The notes under the pieces are model-generated. The model worked only from the letters and a program-made list of their open reading frames with translations, had not been told where the DNA came from and searched no databases. Positions 1-12,659 of a stretch of 64,000 bases of DNA are shown here, piece by piece. Source of the DNA: Iris pallida (lineage: Eukaryota > Streptophyta > Magnoliopsida > Asparagales > Iridaceae); assembly GCA_029216955.1 (NCBI GenBank), contig JANAVB010006998.1, forward strand, positions 1,807,800 through 1,871,799, written 5' to 3'. A program made the translations under genes and the position numbers. Every line of letters starts with the position of its first letter. Position 1 is the stretch's first letter.

Positions 1-41
1 ATAAGCAGGCTGCACAGAATACTTAGAAATATAATCACATT

Positions 42-314
42 GTGCAGATCCAAAGTATGATTGCTCAACTGGAGGCTAGCTTGAGGACAGTGATGTCTGA
101 GCAGGAGGACTATTTGGCTCAGGCGTCCATGATCGCCACAAAATCCGACCACTTAAAAGAACAGCTCGTGAAGTTGGAGGGTGAGCACATGAACCTGATC
201 CCCTTCCAGGATGAAGCTGCTCGTCAAGCAAAGGCACGCCGCCGAGCTACCGCGAAGTCCAAAGCTGAAATTGCGGCTCTAAGGGATAATATCTATCGAT
301 TGTGCATCCCTTAG
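42..314 (+). CDS. Antisense extra ORF fragment of Tat element G, coiled-coil-like
   Basis: Ninety codons open from a GTG at 42 (an in-frame TAG lies at 24-26; the first ATG is at 57) to a stop at 312-314. The product is rich in Q, E, K, A and L with heptad-like spacing, so a coiled coil is likely, followed by a basic ARRRATAK stretch. It lies downstream of pol and on the opposite strand. Extra antisense ORFs in this position are known in Tat-lineage elements; some encode plant-mobile-domain-like proteins whose C-terminal part can be coiled. I infer that this is the tail of such an ORF, cut off by the window edge or degraded. No catalytic motif is visible, so no function is assigned. Confidence 0.45.
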   Translation: MQIQSMIAQLEASLRTVMSEQEDYLAQASMIATKSDHLKEQLVKLEGEHMNLIPFQDEAARQAKARRRATAKSKAEIAALRDNIYRLCIP

Positions 315-418
315 ATTTTTGTTTGTAACTGTTTCTCTTTTAGCCGTCAAGGCTCTTGTATCTTTTTCTCCGTCTTTTGATAGACATTATGAATGAAGTT
401 TTGTGAAATATCTGAGCT

Positions 419-775
419 AGAGGTAATGTGGACGTAGTAAGGATATTTCTGGTGGATATTCCGTTGGGGAATTTGATATGGACCTATTATTCATTTTATA
501 TTCAAGGTTTTTGAATATAGATAATAAGTTGAAAGAAGCTACTGATAGAGGTAATATGGACGTAATAGCAGAGGATGTTCTATATCTGACCAGAGGTAAT
601 ATGGACGTGGAAAGATATATAACATTAGGTAATAGTGGATAATTCAGAGGTAATATGGACGTGATTATCCATGATGAATGCTTTGTTCAGAGGTTATATG
701 GACGTGGCAAAATATTTTTTAATCATTCCACTGGGAAATAATTATCGGAAAACAATTCAGAGGTAATAGGGACGT
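419..775 (-). repeat. Dispersed short repeat in the 3' UTR of element G
   Basis: Six near-copies of AGAGGTAATATGGACGT start near 419, 547, 591, 645, 688 and 758, with spacing of about 43 to 128 bp. A second motif, GGACCTATTAT, occurs near 480 and 849. They lie between the end of pol (978) and the antisense ORF. Tandem repeats in the 3' UTR are established for Tat-lineage elements. The rest of 315-977 is AT-rich, with no ORF or other signal that I recognise. Confidence 0.75.
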
Positions 776-977
776 GACTTATTTTCGTCAAATCGAGTTT
801 GGAAAGAGTCAAAAAAGGGAAATGATTCCACTGGAGAAATATTCTAGAGGACCTATTATCCAAGGCGTATTCAAGACTCTTGAAGTACGGATAATAGTTA
901 GATAATTTTTCGAATCACATAAACATTGTACTGTACATTTACATGATTGAACATATGTGAACATTGTTTATAAAATG

Positions 978-2140
978 TTACACATAATATTTTTTCAGAA
1001 ACTTGCCATTGATAGGCATAATGAGCAAGTCACCATCAGGCTTGGTTAGTCGGTAAGTACCGTTAAAATACACTGATTCTATAACGAAAGGACCTTCCCA
1101 TTTTGGCTGAAATTTTCCTTTTATCTTGTGTGTCATGAGCATTGGTCTTCTTACTATTAAGACTAGATCACCAACTTGGAAGATTCTTTTCTTCACCTTT
1201 TTATGAAAGGCTCTGGAAAGGCGTGCATAATATAGCTCAATACGTTGCTGAGCTAACAAGCATTTTTCGTCTAGCGCTTCGAGCTCCTCTAGTCGCAGAC
1301 GGTAGCTTTCTTCGGCAGTCAACTCACTGGCTAAGCTACTCGAAGAGAAGGAATCTGGATTTCTAGGGGAAGAACTTCTACGCTCCCATAAACCAGAAAG
1401 AATGGCGTACTGCCTGTTGGAGTCCGGACCATTGTACGATAGGCCCATAGACATTCGCCAAGCTTCTCATTCCAATCGCGCTTGTATGAAGACACGAAAT
1501 TCTTGAGAAGTTTATTGATAATTTTATTGAAGGCTTCTGCTAACCCATTAGCCGCTGGATTGTAGGCAGTAGAGGCTACACTCTGGATTCAATTCTTATC
1601 GCAGAATCGATAGAATGCATGGCTTGCGAATTATGGACCATTATCATGGATGATCCTACGAGGTTGGCCAAAGCGAGAGATAACATAATGTTTGATGAAA
1701 CTGATCACGTTCGACGTCTTTACTTCGGTGAGCGATATAGCTTCCACCCATTTGGAAAAGTAATCGGTTATAGCTAGGATGAACCGATGCCCTCTGGAAG
1801 ATGGCGGGCTGATTGGGCCTATGACATCGATACCCCAGGCTTCAAAGGGCCAAGATGCTGCCGTCGGGTGTAGAAACTCTGAAGGTTGATGAATAAAGTC
1901 GGCGTGGAACTGACAAGCACTACACTTCTTTGCATATTCAACAATATCTGTTATCATCGCAGGCTAATAATAACCCATTCGTCTGAGGCAATTTTGTAAT
2001 TTGGGACATGGTTGTTGTGCACCACAAACTCCATCGTGAGCCTCCCGGAGTGAATGTTTGGCTTATGTGTCTGATAAACATCATAACAGTAGCCCATCGT
2101 AAGAGCGTCGGTACAACATTTTGGTAGCTGTATCATAGTA
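978..2140 (-). pseudogene. pol: Integrase of Tat element G, broken
   Basis: Read right to left. The zinc-binding part (about 1900-2136) contains KKCSACQ. The catalytic core (1631-1957) has the first Asp in IDVIGP and the second in HDNGP, directly followed by an in-frame stop near 1635. The third acidic residue, in an NGLAEAFN context, is readable around 1530-1560 past that stop. The C-terminal part (978-1454) has the GPY/F-like module KWEGPFVI and ends in KKYYV. The whole DDE integrase is therefore present but interrupted. It would have inserted the element's cDNA into host DNA. It is the last pol domain, consistent with the gypsy order RT-RNase H-INT. Confidence 0.85.
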
Positions 2141-2743
2141 AAATCTGAGGGATCGCCTTTGGACAGATAGTACTTCTTTTGGGTCCTTAGGGAGGATTAC
2201 ATAGACAACATAGTCTATGAAAGGAAATCTCCAGTCTTTAACGTCGATGTTTATTTCCGTTGTGTAACTGTGATGAGTATGCAAGGCATCTTTTATACAG
2301 AATAGTTCTCGACCAGACACTGTGATCGACTGCTGAGTATTGGTAGGGACGGTCAAGGAAGCAGTGAGACTGGCTAAAGCATCTGCTTCTATATTCTGTA
2401 GTCGAGGCACGTGCTCGATGAAGAATCTAGTAAAAGTAGATGCCAATTCGATTGTCACTTTGTGATATGGGATGAGATCATCGTGACGAACTTCATAATC
2501 TCCTTGGACCTGACTAACTATTAGCTTAGAATCACCGCAAGCTTCTAGATAGTCAACTCCCAGTTGTTTTGCTAGTTGTAGGACGATCAATAGGGTATTA
2601 TATTCGGCCACGTTGTTCGTGCAAGGTTCCACGAGAGAATATACACGATGTATAACCAGATGGTCGGGTGACACAAGTATGACGCCTACTCCGACCACGA
2701 TATTTCTTTTAGGTCTTGTTCTTGATGCACCGTCAAAAAACAT
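2081..2743 (-). CDS. pol: Second (archaeal-type) RNase H of Tat element G
   Basis: 220 codons open on the minus strand, between the ordinary RNase H region and integrase. All four acidic residues of an RNase H fold can be picked out: Asp in FFDGAS near residue 4, Glu in NNVAEYNTL, Asp in CGDSKLIV and Asp in EADALASL. The pattern 'NVAEYNTLL' plus 'GDSKLIVSQV' is typical of the additional aRNH domain carried by Tat-lineage plant retrotransposons, which is thought to help degrade the RNA of the RNA:DNA hybrid. This is the best-preserved domain of the element. The tail (about residues 150-220) is the linker towards integrase. Confidence 0.88.
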   Translation of the reverse strand: MFFDGASRTRPKRNIVVGVGVILVSPDHLVIHRVYSLVEPCTNNVAEYNTLLIVLQLAKQLGVDYLEACGDSKLIVSQVQGDYEVRHDDLIPYHKVTIELASTFTRFFIEHVPRLQNIEADALASLTASLTVPTNTQQSITVSGRELFCIKDALHTHHSYTTEINIDVKDWRFPFIDYVVYVILPKDPKEVLSVQRRSLRFYYDTATKMLYRRSYDGLLL

Positions 2744-4425
2744 TCACCAAATATGGATTTCTTCAGTTGTGATGTTAGACTCCACTACTTTATCGGGGAC
2801 TTCGTCGTAGAGTTTGGAAAATTCTGGCACTGGATGACCTGTTAGGAAATCAGCTAACACTTGGCCTTTTACTGCCTTCTGAGGAATGAACAACATATCA
2901 TATGGAGTCAATAGCATTGCCCATGTAGCTAAACTAGAATTGAAAGAACCCTGTTTAGTCATGAGTATTCTGAGAGGATTGACTTTAGATATGATTTGGA
3001 TAGTCTGCCCAGACACATAGTGGCGTGTCTTCTAGATAGCAAACATCAGTGCAAGGTATTCCTTTTCCACAGGTGTGTATCTGTGCTCGGCACCCACCAT
3101 TACGCGACTAAGGTAGTAGATTGTCTGTTCATGGCCGTCTTCATTCTTCTAAGCTAATAGGGCGCCAAGGGAATGGTCCATAGCACGGACATATAGTGAG
3201 AAGGGCTTCCCCATTATTGGAGCTACCAATACTGGAGGGCTTGTGAGATACTTCTTGATGTCGTCAAATACACGTTGACATTGTTCAGTCCAGACAAAAT
3301 ATTTGTCTTTCTTCATGAGCTGAGTAAACGGTTGACACCTTCCAGAAAGGTTCAAAATGAATCGTCTGATGTAGGCTAGTCTTCCTTGAAGTCCACGTAG
3401 CTCTTTGAGGTTTCCTAGGGGATGCATATCGAGGATAGCTTTCACTTTCTCCGTGTCCAGATGTATACCCTTTGAAGTGATGATGAAACCAAGGAACTTG
3501 CTGCTGGAGACCCCCAGAAAAGACTTGGTTGGATTCATCTTGAGTTGGTGTGCATGCATTAGTTCGAACACCATTCTCAAGTCTTGGAGGTGGTTGCCCT
3601 TGTGACGACTTTTAACTACGATATCGTCTACGTAGCATTCTACTATTTTACGCAAATGATCGTAAAAAACTGTGTTCATAGCTCGCTGGTATGTCGCCCT
3701 TACATTTTTTAATCCGAAGGGCATCACTGTCTAGCAGTATACTCCCAACGGTGTTCAAAAAGATGTGTCCTTCTCATCGTCAGGGAACATCTTGATCTGG
3801 TTATAGCCTGAGAACCCATCCATAAAGGACATCCGCTCGAAGCTGCAGGTATTGACGATCATTACGTCGGTGATCGGCAGAGGGAACTCATCTTTCGGGC
3901 ATACAGAGTTCAAATCACGGTAATCGATACAGACTCAAACTTTACCATTCTTTTACATGACTGGCACGATGTTAGAGACCAAGTCAGGGTGCTGTTCTTC
4001 GCGAATGAATCTGCTTGCAATAAGCTTCTTGACTTCACTCTCGCTGGCCTCCATGATATCTGGTCGGAATTGTTGTTGCTGCTGCTTCACTGGCTTACTT
4101 TAGACGAAATATTTAGGCGGTGTATAGCAAATTTAGGGTCCAAGCCTGGCATGTCTTCATAGCTCCATGGAAAGACGTCAATGTATTCTCTTATAAGCTG
4201 TATAAGAGATTGTCGTTCATCGCCAGACAGACTTTTGCTGGTGAAGATTGGTTTAAGAGATGATTCATCTACTAAATTTACTTGGACGACTTCGTCATTA
4301 GTAGGTGGTTCACACTGTTCGAAATATAACTCCCACCGAGTGTCCATCTTTTGAGCCCATTGTTCAAGCTCGATCGGTTGGACATTGTCTACAATTTTGT
4401 CAACTGACACCATATTGATGGACAA
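2744..4425 (-). pseudogene. pol: Reverse transcriptase and first RNase H of Tat element G, broken
   Basis: The upstream segment 4087-4425 has the pre-RT signature VFPWSYEDMPGLDP. The RT fingers and palm (about 3728-4080) are readable but contain stops; FMDGFSGYNQI holds the first catalytic Asp. The block 3149-3727 starts with MPFGLKN and carries the active-site box YVDD (codons at about 3622-3633), then the thumb and the start of connection/RNase H (FSLYVRAMDHSLGALLA). In the RNase H the expected first Asp position is altered and the domain (2744-3150) is further broken. The role is reverse transcription of element RNA. At least one frameshift and several nonsense codons exclude a working product. 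Confidence 0.88.
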
Positions 4426-5500
4426 AGTTGCTTTAAAAATGTCTCAAATGCTGGAGTCTAAATCCCAGAGGCAATAATCAGAAGAATGAGAACAACGTTC
4501 TGCTTCGACGTCTGATCTTTCATGAGTTGTTGGAGTAGTGACATAACCCAAACCAATACCGTTTTGTTAATAAAAGTTATAGGGTTTGCCGGGAGGAGCA
4601 AAGTGACGTATTGCCAACCGTTGTCCCCGGCCGTAGTTTAGCCCATGGTCGCTTTTTATATCATATCCCATGTTCTGGATGATATTCTTGGCCTGCCAAC
4701 TATATCAAAAAAGTTATATTTTTCCAGAGTCATAGTCAGCTTCAGTGTTGTGATTGGGAGAAGTGCAGTCGAGAATGAACTTTCTTTCACCAATTATTCG
4801 ACTGAAGATGATTAGTTCTTCACCCTTCTTTCTAGCTAGAACGATAAAGTAGTAGATATCTTCTAGCCAGAGTTTTTTTCGCGGATGAGGCATCATGACC
4901 GGCATACAGAGGTGTGGTCATATACCGTGCTCTCGAGCGTATATCATATCTACATACTGGTTTACAGATTGGTAGACATCAGAGTAATTCAAAGATAAAC
5001 ATTTACTTAGAAAATACTCAAGTTCTTCTTTAGGGATACCATCATCCGCTGAAGGTACATTATTATGAGTATTGATATACTAATTGAGAGGATCACTATC
5101 TGAAGAGGAGCCACAGTCTTGGCCAAGTTCTCAACGTAGGGTAACTCTTCAGGATTGGGAGGACGGACTTCAGCAGGTTCCACCCGAGGTGTCTTACGGA
5201 GAGTGATGGCCAATGGTTTGACCCTATCAGGCCACTTCTTTTTTACCCAGATTGTGAGAGGCTTTGGAGTACTTTTTGGAGTAGTATGTCCTTTGACTCG
5301 AATAATCAGTGGACCATCACTGGAGGATGAACTCGCTTCAGCTTCGTTGCCGTCATCCTTGGAGGGCTGAGATTGGTAAAGTACCGAATCTCCATAGTAG
5401 GCTTTAATGCCCTTAAAAGGATCGACATCGACAAACTCTGTCTTCACAACGCCATCGCTGTTGACGTACTTGAAGCACTGGTGAAGTGTGGAAGGAACGA
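4426..5500 (-). pseudogene. pol: Protease tail and linker between protease and RT of element G
   Basis: On the minus strand 5007-5504 encodes 165 codons beginning in the protease tail (PSTLHQCFKYV, a sequence typical after the LGRPW motif) and continuing into a Ser/Glu-rich linker with a basic RVKGHTTPKS stretch. 4714-4905 is a further short open piece. No enzyme motif is visible in the linker. Between these blocks stops occur in all frames. The Tat pol linker is poorly conserved, so assignment rests on position between protease and RT. Confidence 0.6.
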
Positions 5501-6056
5501 TCATGTTCTCGTGTATCTACGGACGTCCCAACTAGACGTTGTAGGATATATTGGCATCGATTACATAGAAAGAGACCTCCGTTCGGAGATCACCAATCTT
5601 GCACCTGAGACGGATCTTGCACAGCGGGTGTTTTCTCCCAGCATTGAAAGCCATAATAGTTGTATTGGTTGCAGATAACTTGTGTAGAGGGATTCCTAGA
5701 ATTTGGAGTAAACTTCTAGAAATGATGCTGAGGGAGGAACCTGGATCGATGTGCAACCGATCCACCTTAATCGCCCCGATATACCCTGTATAGTACAGAG
5801 GTCTATCATAACAATTATTTTTTAGTAGCATGTCCTCCTGTAAAAAGGTGATGTTGGGCACCACTTCCATAGTACTGTGGCAGGTGTATTGGCCAGCAGG
5901 GGCTTTGACTTCAGCGAGATAAGAGTCGGCATGTAGTAATGCTTCACTTAAGGCCTTTCGCGTTTCTTTGGAGAGTCGCAATAGATCTAACAGAGACACC
6001 CTAGCAGGTGTATTGGCCAGCTGCGCCAGTATGTCACTGTTGTAAGGCCGATCCAT
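5480..6056 (-). pseudogene. pol: Aspartic protease of Tat element G
   Basis: The ORF 5532-6056 carries the retropepsin-like active site as IDPGSS followed by LSIISRSLLQILGIP, then a flap-like region and YNV before a stop; the next codons beyond the stop continue the conserved LGRPW context. The active site reads D-P-G rather than the classical D-S/T-G. I believe DPGSS occurs in some Tat families, so it may be ancestral rather than damage. The domain would cleave the Gag-Pol polyprotein. A stop after YNV splits its C-terminus. Confidence 0.75.
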
Positions 6057-7816
6057 GCTTCGGGAGTTGGCATCTTCAGAGACTTATCAAATCGCGTCTC
6101 CTTCTGCTTGGATTTGTCGGTAGTTGAAGGTTTAGACGGACCGACTTCTGAACTTGTGGGGGTAGTAGAAGCTTGAGAAGGTACTGCTTCTTCTTGTGCA
6201 GGGTCATAAGTCTGTAAGTAAGCCTTCCCAGATCGTGTCTCGCCAGATAGAACTTCGTAAATGGGAGAAGACACCATATGACATGTTTGTATTTATTACC
6301 CCTCTTTACTTTGGGAGATACCACCCCCTATTTTATTTCTTGTACAAGGTCCGGATGGACCCATATGATCTTACCACGCTCGGTGGTGAGGGGCACCAAG
6401 GTTGAGTTGCGAGCTTGTCTTCAGCTTCGAGGTTGATCACTTGGCTGTCGATAATCTGTTGTATCTTCTTCTTCAAGACGATGCAATCCCTGGTAGAGTC
6501 GTGCACATACTGATGATAAAGACAGTACTTGGGATCGTTGAGTTGGTTCGCCTCTGCAGGACATCATGGTGGAGGCAATATCAGTTTATTACCCTTAGTC
6601 AATGTGTGAAAAATGGTAATAACATTGTCTTCGTCAAAGGAGAAAGTCTCCTTAGGTTTGTCAAAGGTGCCCTGAGAATTGGAAGCTCCCTTGGAAGTGT
6701 CGACCTACAAGACTTCTTTCCCTTTACCCCCACGGACAGGGATATTTGAGGGTGCTTTCCTTTGTCTTCAGATTTGGGTATATTCAATCCTAGTAATTCC
6801 AGATTAGGGATGTCATTTTCAGCAGCATCTGCGGCCCCAATGAAAGCAGGCCATGTAACATACTTATGTATACCTAGACAAAACTTCACTGTAGGAAGGA
6901 AGTTATGTCGACAAGTATCCATAAGTTCTGAGTCTGGTATACCGAAGGGCATCTTCAATGCTAGTCACCTGAAGCGTTCGATGAAAGCAATGACAGACTC
7001 AGTCCTCCTTTGCTTGGTCTCGATGAGGGTGGACATGCTAACATGCATGCCACTCTCGTAAAACCTGTTGAGGAATAACCTCTCCAAGTCTTTAAAAGAA
7101 TTGATACAACCGTCAGGCAGGCTGCAGAACCATTCAAAAGCTACCCCCTGCAAGGTGCTAATAAACAGCTTTAACATGAACGGATCATCCCTGGGTAAGT
7201 GTAGAGTCTCCGTGTTGAAGTATGTCATGTATTGACGAGGAGAAGTCATCCCGTCAAATGAATTTAGCGTCAGCGGCTTGTAGTTAGGAGGGCAAGTAGC
7301 ATTCTCCCATTCAGGAGGATAAGGTTGAGATATCTCCATCTTCTAAAGCTCGTCTTTATGGGAGATGGTGTCGAGACGGGCAACGAAGAGAATCAATTGC
7401 ATCATGTTGATTGAGCATGTGTTAAGAAACGACTGCTGTACGGTTGTCAGGCGTTGTTGGTGAAGGACCACCTCCAGCATTTACAAGATTTAGAGGAGGC
7501 ACAATAGAATGATACTCCTTCTGTAGTGAATGAGAGTTGTTGCTATGATCCGGACTAATGTGTGCCGAGACATTTTGTTGAGGTGGAGGAACAGCCCCAG
7601 CAGCTTGGACCGTCACGATACTGGTAAGCATAACAGTGATCTTGGCAAATGTTGTTTCAGGACCCTCTAGCCGTTTGTCGGTCTGATCACTGGCTTCTTC
7701 AGGTCTCTTTCCATCGGCCATATATGTAGATAACATGCGAGGACGAACAGAGGAAACAGTACACAGCCAAGTATAGGAGGTAGATAATCACCGTCAGACT
7801 CGGAGAGATCATCGTC
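6057..7816 (-). pseudogene. gag: Gag (main part) of Tat element G, broken
   Basis: Read right to left: a low-complexity N-terminal part (7422-7736); the structured Gag core (6965-7339) with PLTLNSFDGM, MTYFNTETLH and FEWFCSLPDG motifs; a second block (6599-6958); and a C-terminal part in which a zinc-knuckle-like pattern, YCLYHQYVHDSTRDC, is readable near 6480-6550. Capsid function and RNA packaging follow from the family. The frame shifts between blocks at about 7340-7420 and 6959-6965. The N-terminus continues across element D at 13805. Confidence 0.8.
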
Positions 7817-9212
7817 TGTCACGCCCCAGAACCAGAATACTGGAGAGTGGGGGCAGACATAGCCAGCTACGTATATGAAATGGATTCTATCTCGCTATAC
7901 GGTCACGGCTGTCTAGGTATATGAGGGTTTAACTACAAGCCAACAGTCTCTTAAGGTCATGAACAAGCCTAATGTCTCAATCGCAAGCAAGTAAGTAAAT
8001 GTTACAAGATATAAGATCACCAAATATACAATAGTAAGGCACCCCAAACATTACTTATTCAGTTGATCATGAAGCTAGTCATTGCAAAATGTTAGGACTA
8101 GCAAGAGTTTAGTCATACATGATCAACACTAGGATCTGTTAATCATGTTACAGCCCGTAGGCAGACAGTAAGTAAGTACAATCGAGCTAAACAGGTGCTC
8201 GTCGGCTAAACGCCTCAAAAGAATATTTTTACAATAAAGTGGGTGATCAAAAATAAACCCACTCGTTGCCCTGGTAACGTCTAGTCGCCACCATCGGGCT
8301 AGAAAGTAAGTAGATCCTCTGGAGCTGCTCCGAAATCTGGCCATACAAAACTAGCTGGGTCAGATCCCAGAAAGAGCAAGTGCCACAAAGGAAGCTTCAC
8401 TTAGGAACTAAAACCAGCAATTAGCACAGAAGATAATATATAGTAAAACTAGAGATAATATAACATCACGAAGATATACGGTAAGATAACCATGTGACCA
8501 TTAAGATAACCAGCTTACAATCCTTAAACCAAACATGGACCGGGATTGTAACCCTTCGTCTGAACCGAACTTGGTTTCTCCCATTTATCAGCAAGATAAT
8601 GTAAGAAATTTAGGACATGCAACAATTTATACAGGATCAAGACTAGACAGATTATTCCTCATTCAATCAATCACGACCAAGCAATGAGTACGACTTGATA
8701 CTTTAACTAACTAGGGTTATCACAGGCCTAGTTACTAGCAAGATGTATTGAGATTATTCCACAGCCACAAGCCCTGCAGACCATCCAGGTTACCCAGGTC
8801 AAAAATTAGAGGTTGAATTCAGGTGGGTACATCGTCCAGGAAACGTATGTACCCTTAGGTAGCTTGAAGGGTGCAACACATGACAGTGTGCTGGAAATGT
8901 GCCCTACTCGATGGCAGGCTACAGATCCCAGGAGCGCCCAGGTAACGGGATTGCCTGTAGCTGGGAGATCTCTTTATGACTAATGTATTAATCTAGTTAT
9001 TAGCCTTTGTCCATTCCAGTAGGTACTCCTGACCGTGGTACTCAGGAGTCCCTCCTAGACATGATGCAAGACAGGACTAGATTATTTGTACAAACACAAT
9101 CGCCCACGGTGTCCGAGTTAATTATACAGGTTATGTCATGTCAGGTAGCTGTCGTAACAGCTTATCAAGATATATCATGTCAGGTTATCATGTCAAGAGT
9201 ACTGGTCAAGAG

Positions 9213-11884
9213 TGTAACGCCCCAGTCCCAAAATACGTAGGACTAGGATACGTATACATGCCAGCTACGCATCGAGAGGACTCCAGCCTAGCTTGAATAC
9301 GTATAAGCTGTCTGGTTTTCTAAAGCAATCTACAAATATCTCAATCCACTGAAGATAAACTCTTGTATAAACCAAGTAAACTAATTCAGGTCAGACATTA
9401 GCAAACCGGTTACTACAAGTAACAAAAAAAGATAATATACAATAAAGTGGACCAGACTCTAATTCAATTATCTTGAACAAGCTTCTAATAAAAGATAAAG
9501 CTTGTAAAATTAGGCTATACAACAGCAATGTCAAAGTAATATAATATAGGACAAAATCTAATTACGGAAGAGAATGATAAAACATCAACTAAATATACCT
9601 GCAGTCTTGGTGTAGCAACGTCATCCATCAATGTATCATATCTTCAGCTAATACCTGGAGATATCACCAGGTCCTCAGAGGACTAGCAATATACATGCCT
9701 ACTGTACAGTAAATAACATGCAGAATGAAATAAAGAAATTTAAAATAGACAAAGACCAATAAGACGTCTCAATATCGTAACATCATGGGACACTCCCGAC
9801 CTCAAGACAAAAGATAAGTCTCTACTACCGTAATGCCATGGGTCACTCCTGGTCCTAGAGATATCGGGGCTAATATCAAATCAATCAATCATGACTACAG
9901 GTCAAGTCAAGCTCAAGGGAGAAGGTAGAAGACTAGTCAAAATCGTCACAAGACTCGCGTAGAACAATAACGGCATAAGATGACTCAATAAGGAACGTGC
10001 ACGTAAAATAATAAAGTAGAAATAACATAAACATGAATGAAAGATATGAAGTAGAACTGGAAAGAGATAACAATATAGAATATGCAAGTAAATACTATAA
10101 ATTTGGCAAGGTGTACTTGCCTGGTGTCGCGCTGTAAATCTGAAACGTCGCTCCCGCGTCAACGTCGCCGGAACCCGACGCTCCAAAAGTCCTTGCTAGT
10201 TGGATTGTGGAGGCTTCTCCTTGCCAAAGCTCCCACCTTTATTGCTATCCTTGCTTGCTAATCCTCTCTTGATGAGTTTGGAGGGGTTGGTAATGGTTCT
10301 AGATGGTTGGATGGAGAAGATAGAGTTTTTAGGGTTCGTTTGGTGGAGTTTGGATGGAAGAAGGATGAAAGAAGGGGCCTTTTATGGAGGATGATGTATT
10401 ATGTGATGGAGGGGATGATGTAGTAGAGGGGAGGGGATGTTATTTTCGAAATTAATGGTAAAGGATCTTCTCTTGGATGATAAATAAGAGTTTTTGGTGT
10501 TAGGGTTAGGGTTTTGATAAGGGTTGATATATATATGGGCCTATGGGTTGAGTTTATATATGTAGGAGGGTGTTTCCATGCATGGCATGGCCCGCCAGTG
10601 TAGGGGATTATTTTTGGATGAAAATTACATGAAAATAATCTTTGGTTGGTCATATGTGGGGTCCACATGGATTGGTTTAGTTATTTGATGAGTTGGCTAA
10701 TTGATTGATTGTGGATTTAAATAAAAGGTTTCCTAATATGGAACTAGTTAGATTTCTAAATATAAATGCAATCTAAATCTGAATTAAATATACAATATAT
10801 ATATTTATTAATATATATTAATGCCCAACATGCCTACATAGGTTTGGGTTGGACTTTGGGTCAAATATAAACTAATGCCAACAAGGATTACACTAGGATT
10901 ACACGTAGACACTTTCTATAAATAGAAACTTTCCAAAATTAAAAACATATTAATATTAATAAAATATATATACAAAATATATATTAACATGAAGTTATTT
11001 GAGAGTATTACATGTCTATTTAGATTGGGATTTGGTTTGGGTCAAGTCGGAGCTAAATTGGTACAACCGGGTCTCCTAGAAAGTCAATAATCTAATAATG
11101 AAATAAATAAATCATCAGTGGAGGTTAAGTCGCAACTTGGCCTAGTTTTCCTAGTTAGAACACACATATGGCTCGGCCTTCCCTACCATGGGTAATAGAC
11201 TAGTCAAAGTATACGACTACACTATCCCTGCTAAAATTTCTAGTCGATATGTATCTCAAACTTAACCATAACTAAGGCCATATATATAATATTAGACTAT
11301 TATAAATATAATCATATACACAAAAATTGTATTTAAATCTAATTGACTGTATAACATCACAAAATAAATCCATAATAATTATACTGTCATGGCAACCTAA
11401 CATGGCTTCCTAACAGGTGCGGTTAGCTAGGTTAGGGTCCAAATATATTTTCTAATTTTAATCGAACTCTAAGAGTCAACCAATAAGTCTCTTGTGCCAT
11501 TCGCAATTAAATAGCACATGGAGACTCGATCGAGTGGCACACTCTTAGCATGTGCGTCGTAGACTCAAAATGAGTCAAAACCATAATTGGGTCGAATAGT
11601 TTTGATTTATGTCGAGTCCCGAACTCACATGGGAAGTTAGGTCTGGAATTATGGTAAATAATCTAATTGTCTAAATTTGACCCGAAGTTGCGCAAAGTCA
11701 AAAGAATGCTAGGGGACAAGTTTGGGTGGGACATAATATATCAAGTTGAAGGTCATCATGTCTACTATAAAACTCATGAAGGATGTTTCAAGAGATGGGC
11801 ATGTCTTGTGCTCCAAAAATCAAAGACACGGAAGAGTACATATATAATCATAATTAAATATACAATATAACCTAATAATTAGAA
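9213..11884 (-). mobile_element. Truncated LTR fragment of family F inside element D
   Basis: The left edge TGTAACGCCCC abuts LTR D sequence at 9212/9213 and looks like an LTR terminus (minus-strand U5 end) with the inverted repeat AGTCC/GGACT at 9224-9244. The stretch 11500-11880 is clearly similar to 39440-39760, part of the long LTR of element E, so F and E are related families. The right terminus is missing, and LTR D sequence resumes at 11885. A GGCAAGTACACCTTGCC near-palindrome (minus strand) sits at 10105-10121. No coding sequence is recognised; 10200-11500 is AT-rich with no feature I can name. Confidence 0.7.
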
Positions 11885-12659
11885 AAGACTAGACAGATTA
11901 TTCCTTATTCAATCAATCACGGTCAAACAATGAGTACGGCTTGATACTTTAACTAACTAGGGTTATCACAGACCTAGTTACTAGCAAGATGCAGTAAGAT
12001 TATTCTACAGCCACAAGGCCTGCAGGCTATCCAGGTTACCCAGGTCAAAAATTAGGGGTTGAATTCAGGTGGGTACATCGTCCAGGAAACGCATGTACCC
12101 TTAGGTAGCTTGAAGGGTGCAACACATGACAGTGTACTGGAAATGTGCCCTACTGGACGGCAGGCTACCGATCCCAGGCACGCCCAGGTAACGGGATTGC
12201 CTGTAGCTGGAAGATCTCTTTATGACTAATGTATTAATCTAGTTATTAGCCTTAGTCCATTCCAGTAGGTACTCCTGACCGTGGTACTCAGGAGTCCCCT
12301 CCTAGACATGATGCAAGACATGACTGGATTATTTGTACAAACACAATCGCCGACAGTGTCCGGGTTAATTATACAGGTCATGTCATGTCAGGTAGCCGTC
12401 ACAACAGCTTATCAAGATATATCATGTCAGGTTATCATGTCAAGAGTACTGGTCAAGAGTGCGCCAGAACAGGCCACTATCAGGTCATGTCATGTTCACT
12501 TGTCAGGAGTGCGCCTCGACGGGCCACTTCGTGTTCAGGTACATGTACAGGACAGTATAGTACAATCATTCAATCAGGTAACCCAATTACACTGAGTGTT
12601 ACAAGGCATGAGTTAATAATAGTAATAATAATAAAATAACAAGACAAGGCGTGGGGATG

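Noticed and set aside
10495..10520. Telomere-like GTTAGGGTTAGGG
   Set aside because: Only two TTAGGG units, no TTTAGGG array; chance in AT/GT-rich LTR sequence.
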